Notes: generated by a model from the letters alone, not told the origin. A stretch of DNA of 64,000 nt from Pseudomonas saponiphila (GCF_900105185.1 NZ_FNTJ01000002.1:806001-870000), one strand, 5' to 3'; shown: positions 8,228 to 24,202, counted from the stretch's first letter. Numbers and translations: made by a program.

Positions 8228-9661
8228 ATGAACAGGACTGTTTCAGCCAGCGGTGTGGTGCTATGGATGGCGCTGCTGGCACCGCTGATCGGCGCCGCCG
8301 AGCTCACGACCACCTCGGCCGGTGAGGCTGCTCGGGTATCCGCGCCGCTTCAGGCAGGGGCCGCAACCCCGACGCACTCGATCGGCGGCGCTGTGACCCG
8401 GCCTGCTTATGGTGGCGCCAAGCTTTCGTTGAACTTTCAGGACATCGAAGTGCGTTCGGTGCTGCAACTGATCGCCGACTTCACGGGCCTCAACCTGGTG
8501 GCCAGCGACACGGTGCAAGGCAGCATCACCCTGCGTCTGCAGCACGTGCCCTGGGATCAGGCCCTGGATCTGGTGCTCAAGACCAAGGGCCTGGACAAGC
8601 GCCAGGTGGGGGATGTCTTGCTGGTGGCCCCGGCGGATGAAATGGCCGCCCGGGAACGCCAGGAACTGGAGTCGCAGAAGCAGTTGCAGGACCTGGCGCC
8701 GCTGCGCCGGGAGCTGCTACAGGTCAACTACGCCAAGGCCGCGGACATCGCCAAGCTGTTCCATTCGGTGACCGGCGTCGAGGACCGTGCCGGCGAGCAG
8801 GGTTCGATCACCGTGGACGAGCGCACCAACAACATCATTGCCTACCAGACCCAGGAACGGCTCGATGAGCTGCGGCGCATCGTTGGTCAATTGGACGTCG
8901 CGGTGCGCCAGGTAATGATCGAGGCACGGATCGTCGAGGCCAACCTTGATTACAATAAGAGCCTGGGAGTGCGCTGGGGCGGTTCGCTGCACAAAAGGGG
9001 CAACTGGCAGGCTTCCGGAGTGCCGGGCGGAGGCGGCTCATCGATCGTCGGGGCGCCGGACAGCAGCGCGCCGTTCGTCGACCTCGGGGCCGTGGCCAAC
9101 ACCTCGGGCATCGGCATCGCCTACATCACCGACAACGTGCTGCTGGATCTGGAGCTGAGCGCCATGGAGAAGACCGGCAATGGCGAGATCGTTTCCCGGC
9201 CCAGGGTAGTCACCTCCGACAAGGAGACCGCGAGGATCCTCAAGGGCACCGAGATTCCCTATCAGGAAGCCAGTTCCAGTGGCGCCACTTCCGTGTCATT
9301 CCGCGAGGCCTCGCTGTCCCTTGAGGTGACGCCGCAGATTACCCCCGACAACCGCATCATCATGGAGGTCAAGGTCACCAAGGACGAGCCGGACTACCTG
9401 AACAAGGTCCAGGATGTGCCGCCGATCAAGAAGAACGAGGTCAATGCCAAGGTCTTGGTCCGTGATGGTGAAACCATTGTCATTGGCGGGGTTTTTTCCA
9501 ATACCCAGAGCAAGGTTGTAGATAAAGTGCCATTTCTTGGCGATGTGCCGTATCTTGGCCGCCTTTTCCGGCGTGACGTGGTGTCGGAGAAAAAATCCGA
9601 GCTGCTGGTATTTCTCACTCCGCGTATCATGAACAACCAGGCGATTGCTGTGAGTCGTTGA
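8228..9661 (+). CDS. pilQ: type IV pilus secretin PilQ, short form without AMIN domains
   Basis: Outer-membrane secretin through which the pilus exits. Only 477 residues, against about 700 for the P. aeruginosa protein. After a signal peptide (cleavage near GAAELT, about residue 25) and a short linker it enters the secretin/TonB N-terminal domain ([20 protein letters not shown]), then the NolW-like N1 domain (about 158-230, [16 protein letters not shown]) and the secretin core, ending in [14 protein letters not shown] and the LVFLTPRIM segment. The peptidoglycan-binding AMIN repeats that normally precede these are absent. The reading frame is intact and well translated, so this is a family variant rather than an obvious truncation. 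Confidence 0.92.
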   Translation: MNRTVSASGVVLWMALLAPLIGAAELTTTSAGEAARVSAPLQAGAATPTHSIGGAVTRPAYGGAKLSLNFQDIEVRSVLQLIADFTGLNLVASDTVQGSITLRLQHVPWDQALDLVLKTKGLDKRQVGDVLLVAPADEMAARERQELESQKQLQDLAPLRRELLQVNYAKAADIAKLFHSVTGVEDRAGEQGSITVDERTNNIIAYQTQERLDELRRIVGQLDVAVRQVMIEARIVEANLDYNKSLGVRWGGSLHKRGNWQASGVPGGGGSSIVGAPDSSAPFVDLGAVANTSGIGIAYITDNVLLDLELSAMEKTGNGEIVSRPRVVTSDKETARILKGTEIPYQEASSSGATSVSFREASLSLEVTPQITPDNRIIMEVKVTKDEPDYLNKVQDVPPIKKNEVNAKVLVRDGETIVIGGVFSNTQSKVVDKVPFLGDVPYLGRLFRRDVVSEKKSELLVFLTPRIMNNQAIAVSR

Positions 9662-9665
9662 TTCT

Positions 9666-10184
9666 GTGCGAAATTTGATTCTTGTTGGGCCGATGGGGGC
9701 TGGAAAAAGCACCATAGGCCGCTTACTGGCCAAAGAGCTGCGCCTGCCATTCAAAGATTCCGATAAGGAAATTGAACTGCGTACCGGCGCGAACATCCCG
9801 TGGATCTTCGATAAGGAAGGCGAGCCGGGCTTTCGCGATCGCGAGCAGGCAATGATCGCCGAGCTCTGTGGTACCGACGGCGTGGTCCTGGCCACTGGTG
9901 GTGGCGCGGTCATGCGCGAAGCCAATCGTCGGGCGTTGCATGCCGGCGGACGAGTGGTCTATCTGCACGCCTCGGTGGAGCAACAGGTCGGTCGGACTGC
10001 CCGGGACCGCAATCGTCCCTTGCTGCGCACCGCCGATCCGGCCAAGACCCTGCGCGACTTGCTGGAAGTCCGCGATCCGCTCTATCGGGAAATCGCCGAT
10101 CTAGTGGTGGAAACCGATGAGCGGCCGCCGCGAATGGTGGTGCTGGACATCCTGGAGCGCCTGCAGCAGCTGCCACCCCGTTAA
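9666..10184 (+). CDS. aroK: shikimate kinase
   Basis: Phosphorylates shikimate at the 3-OH in the aromatic amino-acid pathway; cytoplasmic, 172 residues. Walker [10 protein letters not shown] lies at residues 8-16; DSDKEIE and the GGGAV shikimate-binding segment follow, then the lid Arg in RDRNRPLL. It begins at a GTG only 4 bases after the pilQ stop, so it is probably co-transcribed with the pilus operon. Confidence 0.95.
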   Translation: MRNLILVGPMGAGKSTIGRLLAKELRLPFKDSDKEIELRTGANIPWIFDKEGEPGFRDREQAMIAELCGTDGVVLATGGGAVMREANRRALHAGGRVVYLHASVEQQVGRTARDRNRPLLRTADPAKTLRDLLEVRDPLYREIADLVVETDERPPRMVVLDILERLQQLPPR

Positions 10185-10330
10185 TGCGTCGAGCGAAATG
10201 CGCTATTCTCGGCGTCGCGCCATGACCGCCAGGGTGTGGCGCAGAGCTATCGGGCAGCGTCAGAAGACCTGACGAGGCCCATCGTCAATACAAGGCACAA
10301 CGCCTGCTTCCATCTTCACTGTGGGGACAC

Positions 10331-11431
10331 ATGCAGACACTTAAGGTCGATCTAGGCGAGCGCAGCTACCCGATTCACATTGGTGAAGGACTGTTGGACC
10401 GGCCCGAGCTGCTGGTGCCACATATCGCCGGGCGGCAAGTGGCGATCATTTCCAATGAGACGGTCGCGCCGCTGTACCTTGAGCGCCTGACCCGCAGCCT
10501 GGAGCAATACTCGGTGATCTCGGTGGTCCTGCCCGATGGCGAGGCCCACAAGAACTGGGAAACCCTGCAGTTGATCTTCGATGGCCTGCTGACCGCGCGT
10601 CATGATCGGCGCACCACCCTCATCGCCCTCGGTGGCGGGGTAATCGGTGACATGGCCGGCTTTGCCGCTGCCTGCTATCAGCGCGGTGTGGACTTCATCC
10701 AGATCCCGACCACCCTGTTGTCCCAGGTGGACTCTTCGGTGGGTGGCAAGACCGGTATCAACCACCCGCTGGGCAAGAACATGGTCGGCGCCTTCTATCA
10801 GCCGAACGTGGTGCTGATCGACACCGCCAGCCTCAATACCCTGCCCAGCCGGGAGTTGTCGGCGGGTTTGGCGGAGGTGATCAAGTACGGCCTGATCTGC
10901 GACGAACCCTTCCTCACCTGGCTGGAAGAAAACGTCGACCGCCTGCGGGCCCTGGACCAGCAGGCCCTGACCTACGCCATCGAACGCTCCTGTGCGGCCA
11001 AGGCCGCCGTGGTGGGGGCCGACGAGCGTGAGTCTGGGGTGCGCGCCACCCTCAACCTGGGTCACACCTTTGGCCATGCCATCGAAACCCATATGGGCTA
11101 CGGTGTCTGGCTACATGGCGAGGCGGTTGCCGCGGGCACCGTCATGGCCTTGGAAATGTCTGCGCGCCTGGGCTGGATCACCCACCAGGAGCGTGATCGC
11201 GGTATTCGCTTGTTCCAGCGCGCGGGCCTGCCGGTCATCCCGCCTGAAGAGATGACTGAAGCGGATTTTCTCGAACACATGGCAATTGACAAGAAAGTGA
11301 TCGACGGTCGTTTGCGTCTGGTGCTGTTGCGCCGCATGGGCGAAGCCGTAGTGACCGACGATTATCCGAAAGAGGTTTTACAGGCCACGCTGGGAGCGGA
11401 TTACCGCGCCCTGGCTCAGCTTAAAGGTTAA
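10331..11431 (+). CDS. aroB: 3-dehydroquinate synthase
   Basis: Converts DAHP to 3-dehydroquinate using NAD and a divalent metal; 366 residues, normal length. Seen: nucleotide-binding [25 protein letters not shown], the [18 protein letters not shown] catalytic segment, and metal-ligand histidines in GHTFGHAIE and [10 protein letters not shown]. It sits 146 bases after aroK. An AGE-poor but recognisable GTGGGGAC site precedes the ATG. Confidence 0.96.
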   Translation: MQTLKVDLGERSYPIHIGEGLLDRPELLVPHIAGRQVAIISNETVAPLYLERLTRSLEQYSVISVVLPDGEAHKNWETLQLIFDGLLTARHDRRTTLIALGGGVIGDMAGFAAACYQRGVDFIQIPTTLLSQVDSSVGGKTGINHPLGKNMVGAFYQPNVVLIDTASLNTLPSRELSAGLAEVIKYGLICDEPFLTWLEENVDRLRALDQQALTYAIERSCAAKAAVVGADERESGVRATLNLGHTFGHAIETHMGYGVWLHGEAVAAGTVMALEMSARLGWITHQERDRGIRLFQRAGLPVIPPEEMTEADFLEHMAIDKKVIDGRLRLVLLRRMGEAVVTDDYPKEVLQATLGADYRALAQLKG

Positions 11432-11441
11432 TAAAATCCCG

Positions 11442-13025
11442 ATGACTAGTTTGCACGCCGACGAGGCTTTCCTCGGCCATTACCAGTTGAGCCATGATCC
11501 TTTCGCTCCCCGGGTTCCTGGCTTCAAATTCTTTCCTGCCCAACGCAAGCCCGTGTTGGGGCAGTTGCATCACCTGGCTCGCTATAGCCAGTTGTTGCTG
11601 GTGGTTACCGGTCCCCAGGGCAGCGGCAAGACCCTGCTGCGCCAGGCGCTGGTCGCCAGCACCAACAAGCAGTCGGTACAGAGCGTGGTGGTTTCCGCCC
11701 GCGGTGCCGGCGATGCCGCCGGCGTATTGCGCCAGGTGGCCCAGGCGCTGAATGTGGCCCAGGCCGAGATCGGCGCAATTCTGGCCCAGGTGGTGCAACT
11801 GGCCCTGACCGGCCAGGAGGTCTATCTGCTGGTGGATGATGCCGAGCAGCTCGACGAGTCCGCGCTCGAGGCGCTGCTGGCACTGGCGGCGGGTGCTCCG
11901 GAAGGCCGCCCGCATGTCTTCCTGTTCGGCGAGTCGTCGCTGATCGCCACCCTGGACCAGTTGAGCACCGAGGAAGAACGCTTCCACGTCATCGAACTGC
12001 AGCCCTACACCGAAGAGGAAACCCGTGAATATCTGGCCCAGCGCCTCGAAGGCGCGGGTCAGGGCATCGAACTTTTCTCCGCAGATCAGATCAGTGATAT
12101 TCACGAAAGCTCCGATGGCTGGCCGGGCAACATCAACCAGGTCGCCAGGGATGCAATGATCGAAGCCATGATCGCCAGCCGCTCTGCGGTCAAGCGTCCA
12201 AGTATGGGGTTCAACATGCCGAAGAAACACGTATTGGCCATTTCCGCTGTAGTGGTGGTGGCCGTGGCTGCCGCCTGGCTGATGCCGGGGCGCAGCAAGG
12301 CACCGACCAGCGGTACGCCGACCAATGAACAGGCGCAGTTGCCTCTGGGGCAGACGCCGACGCCAAATGCCAATGGCAGTCCATCAGTGGAGTTCGCCGG
12401 CTCATCCCAGCCGATGCCTCTGCCGTTGGTCGGCCAGTCGCAGCCGGTGATGCGTGGCCCTCTGGCGGAAGCCGCGGGCGGTATTACCGAGGGTGATGAC
12501 GGGGTTCCGGTGGCAGGCTCCAGCGCGGTTCCGCCCACTGTGACCACCACCGCGCCACCTGCCGGCGCCGTAGCTGGTCCAGCACCGACTCCGGCAGCGC
12601 GACCAACCCCGGCGCCGACCCAGGTTGCCACCGCCAAGCCGACGCCAGCGCCCAAGCCGGTGGAGAAACCGGTTGCCGCCAAGCCTGCTCCAGCCGCCAA
12701 GCCGGCGGAGAAGCCGGTCACCGTGGCCAAGGCCGCCGGTGGCAGCTGGTACGCCGGTCAAGCGCCGGGCAACTACGTGGTGCAGATCCTTGGCACCAGT
12801 TCGGAAGCCACGGCCCAGAGCTTCGTCAAGGAGCAGGGCGGCGAGTACCGCTACTTCAAGAAAGTCCTCAACGGCAAGCCGCTGTATGTGATCACCTACG
12901 GCAACTTCTCCAGCCGCGATGCCGCGGTCAGCGCCATCAAATCCTTGCCAGCGAAGGTTCAGGCTGGTAAACCTTGGCCTCGCACTGTCGCTAGCGTTCA
13001 ACAAGAACTGGCAACAACTCGCTGA
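11442..13025 (+). CDS. AAA ATPase with SPOR domain (DamX-like cell-division protein)
   Basis: A 527-residue bitopic protein. The N-terminal ExeA/GspA-like AAA domain has Walker A GPQGSGKTLL near residue 60 and Walker B-like VYLLVDDAEQLD near 130. One membrane helix (about residues 265-285, LAISAVVVVAVAAAWLMP) precedes a long Pro/Ala/Thr/Lys-rich periplasmic linker (about 290-435) with KPTPAPKP-like repeats. A C-terminal SPOR domain (about 445-520, YVVQILGTSSEATAQSFV) should bind denuded septal glycan strands. The aroB-neighbouring position matches damX in enterobacteria, though the ATPase domain differs. It begins 10 bases after aroB and is likely in its operon. Confidence 0.88.
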   Translation: MTSLHADEAFLGHYQLSHDPFAPRVPGFKFFPAQRKPVLGQLHHLARYSQLLLVVTGPQGSGKTLLRQALVASTNKQSVQSVVVSARGAGDAAGVLRQVAQALNVAQAEIGAILAQVVQLALTGQEVYLLVDDAEQLDESALEALLALAAGAPEGRPHVFLFGESSLIATLDQLSTEEERFHVIELQPYTEEETREYLAQRLEGAGQGIELFSADQISDIHESSDGWPGNINQVARDAMIEAMIASRSAVKRPSMGFNMPKKHVLAISAVVVVAVAAAWLMPGRSKAPTSGTPTNEQAQLPLGQTPTPNANGSPSVEFAGSSQPMPLPLVGQSQPVMRGPLAEAAGGITEGDDGVPVAGSSAVPPTVTTTAPPAGAVAGPAPTPAARPTPAPTQVATAKPTPAPKPVEKPVAAKPAPAAKPAEKPVTVAKAAGGSWYAGQAPGNYVVQILGTSSEATAQSFVKEQGGEYRYFKKVLNGKPLYVITYGNFSSRDAAVSAIKSLPAKVQAGKPWPRTVASVQQELATTR

Positions 13026-13367
13026 AGATTCGGCGGCCTTACCCAGGCCGCCTCTCCCGGCAACCTCAAATTTCCGCATCGGCATGCTGCCTTACAGGCC
13101 GCGTGCCTTGTGGTGTCTGCGTCACAGTAGTTTTTGAGTCGCGGCGGTCAAAAATAAAACTTTTTGACTAGCACAGCATATCGCTTTAAAACGTTCATAA
13201 ATACGACATAAATTTGCGATAGATCGTCGCTAAATTTGTGGGCCTTTGTGTCGGTGTGTACAATGACCTCCCTTTTGCCCCCGCAAAGTCGGCGTACGTT
13301 CGGCGTGGATGGTAAGTGGTTGAATTGAAAAGAAATTTGTCTCGAAAAGAGGCAGCCTGGTGAGAAA
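13026..13367 (+). promoter_or_regulatory. gltB upstream region with candidate promoters
   Basis: A 342-base AT-rich gap. A GGCGGCC/GGCCGCC hairpin (13032-13052) directly follows the SPOR gene but lacks a T-run. TTGACT (13164-13169) with TTAAAA (13186-13191) is one promoter candidate. TTGTGG (13236-13241) with TACAAT (13259-13264, spacing 17) is another, leaving a leader of about 100 bases. I see no gene in it. The long leader leaves room for nitrogen-responsive control, but no specific site was recognised. Confidence 0.45.
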
Positions 13368-19358
<5,991 letters not shown>

Positions 19359-19370
19359 TAGCGACCCCTT

Positions 19371-19459
19371 GTAGGAGCGAGCTTGCTCGCGATAGCGGTG
19401 TATCAGCCAACCACGGAGGTTGCCGGACACGCCCCCATCGCGAGCAAGCTCGCTCCTAC
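19371..19459. repeat. paired REP element after gltD
   Basis: GTAGGAGCGAGCTTGCTCGC (19371-19390) and its inverse GCGAGCAAGCTCGCTCCTAC (19440-19459) flank a 49-base spacer. This is the classic head-to-head REP doublet of fluorescent pseudomonads. It may also stabilise or end the gltBD transcript. Confidence 0.9.
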
Positions 19460-19575
19460 AGGTCCTTGGGTTGTGGCGCGACAAATTGACCCCATAGACA
19501 TAAAGAAACGGCTCTTGCCGTGCCTTTTATGCCCGGCTCTGAGAAAATGCCCCCACTTTTTTTCCGGATGCCGAC

Positions 19576-20643
19576 ATGACTGCCCTGAAGAACGACCGTT
19601 TCCTTCGTGCCCTGCTCAAGCAACCCGTAGACGTCACCCCGGTGTGGATGATGCGTCAGGCTGGGCGCTACTTGCCTGAATACCGCGCCAGCCGTGCCAA
19701 CGCCGGTGACTTCATGAGCCTGTGCATGAACCCGGCGTTCGCCTGCGAAGTCACTCTGCAGCCTCTGGACCGCTATCCCCAGCTGGATGCGGCGATCCTT
19801 TTCTCCGACATCCTGACCATTCCCGACGCCATGGGCCAAGGCCTGTATTTTGAAACCGGCGAAGGCCCGCGCTTCAAGAAAGTGGTCAGCACCCTGGCCG
19901 ACATCGAAGCCCTGCCGATCCCTGATCCACAAAAGGACCTGGGCTACGTGATGGATGCGGTCAGCACCATTCGTCGCGAACTCAATGGCCGCGTGCCGTT
20001 GATCGGTTTTGCCGGCAGCCCCTGGACCCTGGCTACCTACATGGTCGAAGGCGGTTCGTCGAAAGACTTCCGCAAATCCAAGGCCATGCTCTACGACAAC
20101 CCGCAAGCCATGCACCTGCTGCTGGACAAGCTGGCGCAGTCGGTCACTTCCTACCTCAACGGGCAGATCCTCGCCGGTGCCCAGGCGGTACAGATTTTCG
20201 ACAGTTGGGGCGGCAGCCTTTCGTCGGCGGCTTACCAGGAGTTCTCCCTGGCCTACATGCGCAAGATCGTCAGCGGCCTGATCCGCGAGCACGAAGGGCG
20301 CAAGGTGCCGGTGATCCTGTTCACCAAGGGCGGCGGCCTGTGGCTGGAAAGCATTGCCGATGCCGGCGCCGATGCCCTGGGCCTGGACTGGACCTGCGAT
20401 ATCGGCGAAGCCCGCCGCCGCGTGGGCAGCAAGGTTTCCCTGCAAGGCAACATGGACCCCACCGTGCTCTACGCCAACCCCCAGGCGATCCGCGGCGAAG
20501 TCGCGCGTATCCTCGCCAGCTACGGCAAGGGCAGCGGCCACGTGTTCAACCTGGGCCACGGCATCACCCCGGAAGTGAAGCCGGAGCACGCCGGTGCCTT
20601 CCTGGAGGCGGTGCACGAGTTGTCGGCGCAATACCACGCATAA
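19576..20643 (+). CDS. hemE: uroporphyrinogen decarboxylase
   Basis: Converts uroporphyrinogen III to coproporphyrinogen III in haem synthesis; cytoplasmic, 355 residues, normal length. Family signature [11 protein letters not shown] lies near residue 27 and [13 protein letters not shown] near 150; the catalytic Asp is in the [14 protein letters not shown] segment and the C-terminal [12 protein letters not shown] is intact. Monocistronic between a REP pair and a strong terminator. Confidence 0.97.
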   Translation: MTALKNDRFLRALLKQPVDVTPVWMMRQAGRYLPEYRASRANAGDFMSLCMNPAFACEVTLQPLDRYPQLDAAILFSDILTIPDAMGQGLYFETGEGPRFKKVVSTLADIEALPIPDPQKDLGYVMDAVSTIRRELNGRVPLIGFAGSPWTLATYMVEGGSSKDFRKSKAMLYDNPQAMHLLLDKLAQSVTSYLNGQILAGAQAVQIFDSWGGSLSSAAYQEFSLAYMRKIVSGLIREHEGRKVPVILFTKGGGLWLESIADAGADALGLDWTCDIGEARRRVGSKVSLQGNMDPTVLYANPQAIRGEVARILASYGKGSGHVFNLGHGITPEVKPEHAGAFLEAVHELSAQYHA

Positions 20644-20655
20644 GCGCCACCCCAT

Positions 20656-20686
20656 AAAAAACGCCCGGCACCTGCCGGGCGTTTTC
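20656..20686 (+). terminator. terminator of hemE
   Basis: CGCCCGGCA/TGCCGGGCG stem with a CC loop, flanked by an A-run and a T-run, 12 bases after the stop. Confidence 0.9.
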
Positions 20687-20703
20687 ATTGGCGAACCCTT
20701 TCT

Positions 20704-20832
20704 GTAGGAGCCAGCTTGCTGGCGAATAGGCCCTCGAGACCTGCGCCTGCCTGTCGGCCGCCTTCGCTGGCAAGCCAGCTCCTACAAGGGCCCGCCGGCA
20801 CAGACCCGATCCGTGTAGGAGCTGGCCAGGCG
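20704..20832. repeat. REP cluster (three arms) between hemE and the MFS gene
   Basis: GTAGGAGCCAGCTTGCTGGC (20704-20723), its inverse GCTGGCAAGCCAGCTCCTAC (20766-20785) and a third degenerate arm GTAGGAGCTGGCCAGGCGC (20814-20832). The last arm touches the stop codon of the minus-strand transporter at 20833. Confidence 0.85.
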
Positions 20833-22092
20833 CTATAACGGCGGCAGTTTCGCCAGCTTCAGGGCAATCAGCAGTGCCCCGAGCAACAGGGCGCCGATAA
20901 ATAGGCCGATGCCGTTCCACCCCGCCAGGTGCCAGAACACCCCGCCCGCGGTGCCGGCAATGCTCGACCCGGCGTAGTAGCTGAACAGGTACAACGAGGA
21001 GGCCTGGCCCTTGGCCTTGGTGGCGCGGCGGCCGATCCAGCTGCTGGCCACCGAGTGGGCGCCGAAGAAGCCGAAGGTGAACAGCAACATTCCGACCAGC
21101 ACCAGGACCAGTGGCGCGAGCAGGGTCAGGGCAATGCCCGCGAGCATCAGCACGATGGTGCCCCATAGCACCCGGCGCCGGCCCAGTTGGTCGGCCAGGG
21201 CACCGATCTTCGCCGAGCTGTAGATGCCCGACAGGTAGACCACCGACAGCAGGCCGACCAGGGCCTGGCTCAGGTGGTAGGGCTCGGCCAGCAGGCGATA
21301 GCCGATGTAGTTGAACAGGGTGACGAAGGCCCCCATCAGCAGGAAGGCTTCGAGAAACAGCCAGGGCAGGCCGGCGTCGCGAAAGTGCATGGCAAAGCCG
21401 TCCAGCAGGCTGCGCGGGTGCAGCGAGCGCGGGCGGAAGTTGCGCGACTCCGGCAGGATGCGCCAGAACACCGTGGCGGCGATCAATGCCAGGCCGCCGA
21501 TCACCAGCATCGCCGTGTGCCAGCTGACAAAATCGATCAGCACGCCGGTGATCAGCCGCCCGCTCATGCCGCCAATGGCGTTGCCGCCGATGTACAGGCC
21601 CATGGCCAGGCCGATGTGCTGGGGATGGATTTCTTCGCTGAGGTAGGTCATGGCCACCGCCGCCAGTCCGCTCAGGGACAGGCCGACCAGCGCACGCATC
21701 AGCAGCACCCCATGCCAGCTCGGCATCAGCGTGCTGGCAATGGTGCACAGGGCGGCGGCCAGCAGGGCCGTGACCATCACCGGCTTGCGGCCGATGCGGT
21801 CGGAAATCGGCCCGGTGATCAACAGTCCGATGGCCAGCATGCCGGTGGCGACCGACAGGATCAGGCTGCTCTGGGCCGCGTTGATGGCAAAGTCCCGGGA
21901 CAGCAGCGGCATCATCGGCTGCACGCAGTACAGCAGGGCAAAGGTGGCAAAACCGCCGGAGAACAGCGCCAGCACCGTGCGCATGAACAGCGGCGTGCCT
22001 TTTTCGATATAGACCTCGCTGAGCTGGGCGACCACCTCGTCCAGGGGCGTGGAGGGGATTTCGTGGGCAAGGGGGGCGACAGCGGATTTCAC
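20833..22092 (-). CDS. MFS transporter, YnfM-like
   Basis: Major facilitator protein (419 residues from the GTG at 22092, with a GAGG site upstream; a longer frame to 22164 runs into the regulatory region). About 12 membrane helices; the loop 2-3 signature appears as GPISDRIGRKPVMV. The C-terminal half repeats the pattern with DQLGRRRVLWG. The divergent LysR neighbour and overall sequence suggest the YnfM/YnfL drug-efflux-type pair of E. coli. Substrate unknown. Confidence 0.85.
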   Translation of the reverse strand: MKSAVAPLAHEIPSTPLDEVVAQLSEVYIEKGTPLFMRTVLALFSGGFATFALLYCVQPMMPLLSRDFAINAAQSSLILSVATGMLAIGLLITGPISDRIGRKPVMVTALLAAALCTIASTLMPSWHGVLLMRALVGLSLSGLAAVAMTYLSEEIHPQHIGLAMGLYIGGNAIGGMSGRLITGVLIDFVSWHTAMLVIGGLALIAATVFWRILPESRNFRPRSLHPRSLLDGFAMHFRDAGLPWLFLEAFLLMGAFVTLFNYIGYRLLAEPYHLSQALVGLLSVVYLSGIYSSAKIGALADQLGRRRVLWGTIVLMLAGIALTLLAPLVLVLVGMLLFTFGFFGAHSVASSWIGRRATKAKGQASSLYLFSYYAGSSIAGTAGGVFWHLAGWNGIGLFIGALLLGALLIALKLAKLPPL

Positions 22093-22161
22093 GGGGAACC
22101 TCGGGGGAGCGCAGCCGGTCAGGCAATGGAAAAAAGCATATAGCTGGCTAATGTTCCTTTC

Positions 22162-22171
22162 CAATATATTG
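22162..22171. promoter_or_regulatory. palindrome in the MFS/LysR divergent region, candidate LysR operator
   Basis: CAATATATTG is a perfect 10-base palindrome roughly midway in the 122-base interval between the transporter and regulator starts, where a LysR regulator would be expected to bind. No other evidence. Confidence 0.35.
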
Positions 22172-22214
22172 TTCGACCTGTTTGATAGCTTTAACGACTC
22201 AATGGAGCCGCCCC

Positions 22215-23114
22215 ATGGAATTGCGTCACTTGCGCTACTTCATCGCCGTGGCCGAAGAGCTGCACTTCGGCCGCGCGGCCCAGGTCCTGGGCATTTCCCA
22301 GCCACCGCTGAGCCAGCAGATCCAGGCCCTGGAACAGGAGGTGGGCGCCCGCCTGTTCGAGCGCACCAATCGTCGGGTCGAGCTCAGCGAAGCCGGCCGC
22401 CTGTTCCTCGAAGAGGCGCGCCTGGTGCTGGCCCAGGTGGACAAGGCGGCGGACGTGGCGCGGCGCGCGCAGCTGGGCGAGCTGGGGGAACTGAAGATCG
22501 GCTTCACCTCCTCGGCGCCGTTCAACTCGACCATTCCCCAGGCGATCTTCGCCTTCCGCCAGCGCTTTCCCGCGGTGCACCTCAAGCTCAAGGAAATGAG
22601 CAGCACCCAGGTGGCCGAGGCGCTGGTGGACCAGTCGATCCAGGTCGGCATCATGCGGCCCCTGCCATTGCCGGACTCGCTGTCGGTGGTGGAACTGCTG
22701 CGCGAGCCGCTGGTGGCGGTGCTCAGTTCCAAGCACCCGCTGGCGGGCGGCAGCGAAGAGGGGCTGCACCTGGCGGCGCTGGCCCAGGAGCCCTTTGTGT
22801 TCTTTCCCCGCAGCTACGGCAGCGGGCTGTATGCCCAATTGCTCAACCTGTCCCGAGACGCCGGTTTCACCCCGCATTTTGCCCAGGAGGCGGCGGAGGC
22901 CATGACCATCATCGGCCTGGTGGCGGCGGGCCTCGGTGTTTCGGTGCTGCCGGCGTCCTACCAGCGCATGCGCATCGACGGCGTGGTCTACCGCCGCCTG
23001 CTCGACCCCGAGGCCATGACCGCGGTGTGGCTGGTGCAGCGCCAGGATCAGTGCTCACCCATGGCCAGGGCCTTTGTCGAACTCCTGACGCGCAAGACCG
23101 GGGGCGTGTCCTGA
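22215..23114 (+). CDS. LysR-family transcriptional regulator
   Basis: A 299-residue regulator starting at ATG 22215 (MELRHLRYFIAVAEELHFGRAA). A winged HTH occupies residues 1-60 (AQVLGISQPPLSQQIQALE), followed by a periplasmic-binding-like effector domain (about 90-295) that begins KIGFTSSAPFNSTIPQAI. It is divergent from the MFS transporter, which it probably regulates. Effector unknown. The organisation is like E. coli ynfL-ynfM. Confidence 0.88.
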   Translation: MELRHLRYFIAVAEELHFGRAAQVLGISQPPLSQQIQALEQEVGARLFERTNRRVELSEAGRLFLEEARLVLAQVDKAADVARRAQLGELGELKIGFTSSAPFNSTIPQAIFAFRQRFPAVHLKLKEMSSTQVAEALVDQSIQVGIMRPLPLPDSLSVVELLREPLVAVLSSKHPLAGGSEEGLHLAALAQEPFVFFPRSYGSGLYAQLLNLSRDAGFTPHFAQEAAEAMTIIGLVAAGLGVSVLPASYQRMRIDGVVYRRLLDPEAMTAVWLVQRQDQCSPMARAFVELLTRKTGGVS

Positions 23115-23175
23115 GGGGGACTTGCCGGCGGTGCAGCATCAGACGATTGTCATGCAGGGGACGTTCGCAGCCGAC

Positions 23176-23201
23176 AAAAAAGGGCGCCTCAAGGCGCCCT
23201 T
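23176..23201 (-). terminator. terminator of the aryl-polyene operon
   Basis: AAGGGCGCC-TCAA-GGCGCCCTT stem (23180-23201). Read on the minus strand it is followed by a run of T, so it ends the long operon whose last stop is at 23218. The convergent LysR transcript has no T-run here. Confidence 0.85.
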
Positions 23202-23217
23202 CGTGGTCCGCAACAGC

Positions 23218-23664
23218 TCACTGCACCTTGGACAGATCCCCGCGCAGCGCCACGCCCGCCATGATCGCGCCGGCATGGCACTCATAGGTCGTGGCGTCCT
23301 TGCGCTCGCGGCTCTTGTAGAAGCTGGCGATGTCGGTCACGGCATTGGCGCCGACTTTCTTCGCCGCTTCATGCAGGGTGATCAGTGCCGACTGCAAGGC
23401 CCACTCGCAGGCCACCTGATCGGCCTTGCCGAAGGCGTTGGTCTTCTTGTTGGTCACGGCGCCGGGGCTCAGCACGCTGACCTTGCCGGCCGGCTTGTTG
23501 CCCGCCAGGTAGAACTTCACGCTGCCGTCGATCTTGCCGGTGCTGATGGCCTCGGCGACCACCTTGTCGAACGGCAGGAACAGGGCGGTGTCGCGGGCCT
23601 GGCTGACGCCGGGCAGGGTGCACAGCAGCAGGGTGGCGGTAGCCGCCAGGGTGTTCAAACGCAT
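23218..23664 (-). CDS. small exported protein of unknown function, last gene of the APE cluster
   Basis: A 148-residue protein with a clear signal peptide (MRLNTLAATATLLLCTLPGVSQA, in two halves; predicted cleavage near SQA). The mature part is hydrophilic, with two cysteines about 40 residues apart that could form a periplasmic disulfide (ACEWALQSAL and TYECHAGAIM). Proteins like this are often mislabelled excinuclease ATPase subunit; nothing here supports that name. Start chosen at ATG 23664, after AAGGAGAC. It lies 63 bases after the preceding lipoprotein gene. Confidence 0.75.
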   Translation of the reverse strand: MRLNTLAATATLLLCTLPGVSQARDTALFLPFDKVVAEAISTGKIDGSVKFYLAGNKPAGKVSVLSPGAVTNKKTNAFGKADQVACEWALQSALITLHEAAKKVGANAVTDIASFYKSRERKDATTYECHAGAIMAGVALRGDLSKVQ

Positions 23665-23727
23665 CGCAGTCTCCTTGACTGGAAAAGGGGGCAAAGCAGC
23701 CCGGTGACCGCGGTCACAGGGGGAGGA

Positions 23728-24177
23728 TCACTGGCCGGCCGGGAAGCTCTTGGTCGCAGCGTCCGACAGTTGTTGCGCGGTCCGCTCGTTCTGGTTGTCT
23801 CGCAGCTCGCGCAGGATGCCCTTGTCCAGCAGGCGCACCCAGCGGATGTAGTTCTTGTGGATCTTGCCGTCCTTGTAGTCCAGGTCGCGGCTGTCGCGGT
23901 AGACGATCTTGTAGGTGCTGGCGCTGTAGGGGATATCGATCTCGGCGTGGAACTGGCCGCGCACGGTGATCTCGGCCTGGATCAGCTCCGGGCTGATGCG
24001 CTGCACGGTCCACTTGCGGGCCACCAGGTTCTTCAGGATCGCCTGTTTGACCTGCTCCTGGCTGGCCTGGATGGTGGCCGGGATCACCCGGTTCGGGGTG
24101 TACATCGGTTTGCTGGTACAGGCGGCCGTGCTCAGCAGGGCCAGGACGATCAGCGTCGCGCGAAACAGGGAAGACAT
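23728..24177 (-). CDS. small lipoprotein of the APE cluster
   Basis: A 149-residue putative lipoprotein: the signal peptide ends in lipobox STAAC (Cys near residue 20), and the next residues (TSKP) carry no Asp at +2, so outer-membrane sorting is expected. The mature domain (about 40-130) resembles small beta/alpha envelope domains with no named function known to me. It is 25 bases downstream of the ketosynthase gene in the same direction, so part of the operon. Role unknown; export or anchoring of the pigment lipid is a guess. Confidence 0.7.
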   Translation of the reverse strand: MSSLFRATLIVLALLSTAACTSKPMYTPNRVIPATIQASQEQVKQAILKNLVARKWTVQRISPELIQAEITVRGQFHAEIDIPYSASTYKIVYRDSRDLDYKDGKIHKNYIRWVRLLDKGILRELRDNQNERTAQQLSDAATKSFPAGQ

Positions 24178-24202
24178 TCCATTTCTCCAGTGGGGTTGGG
24201 CA

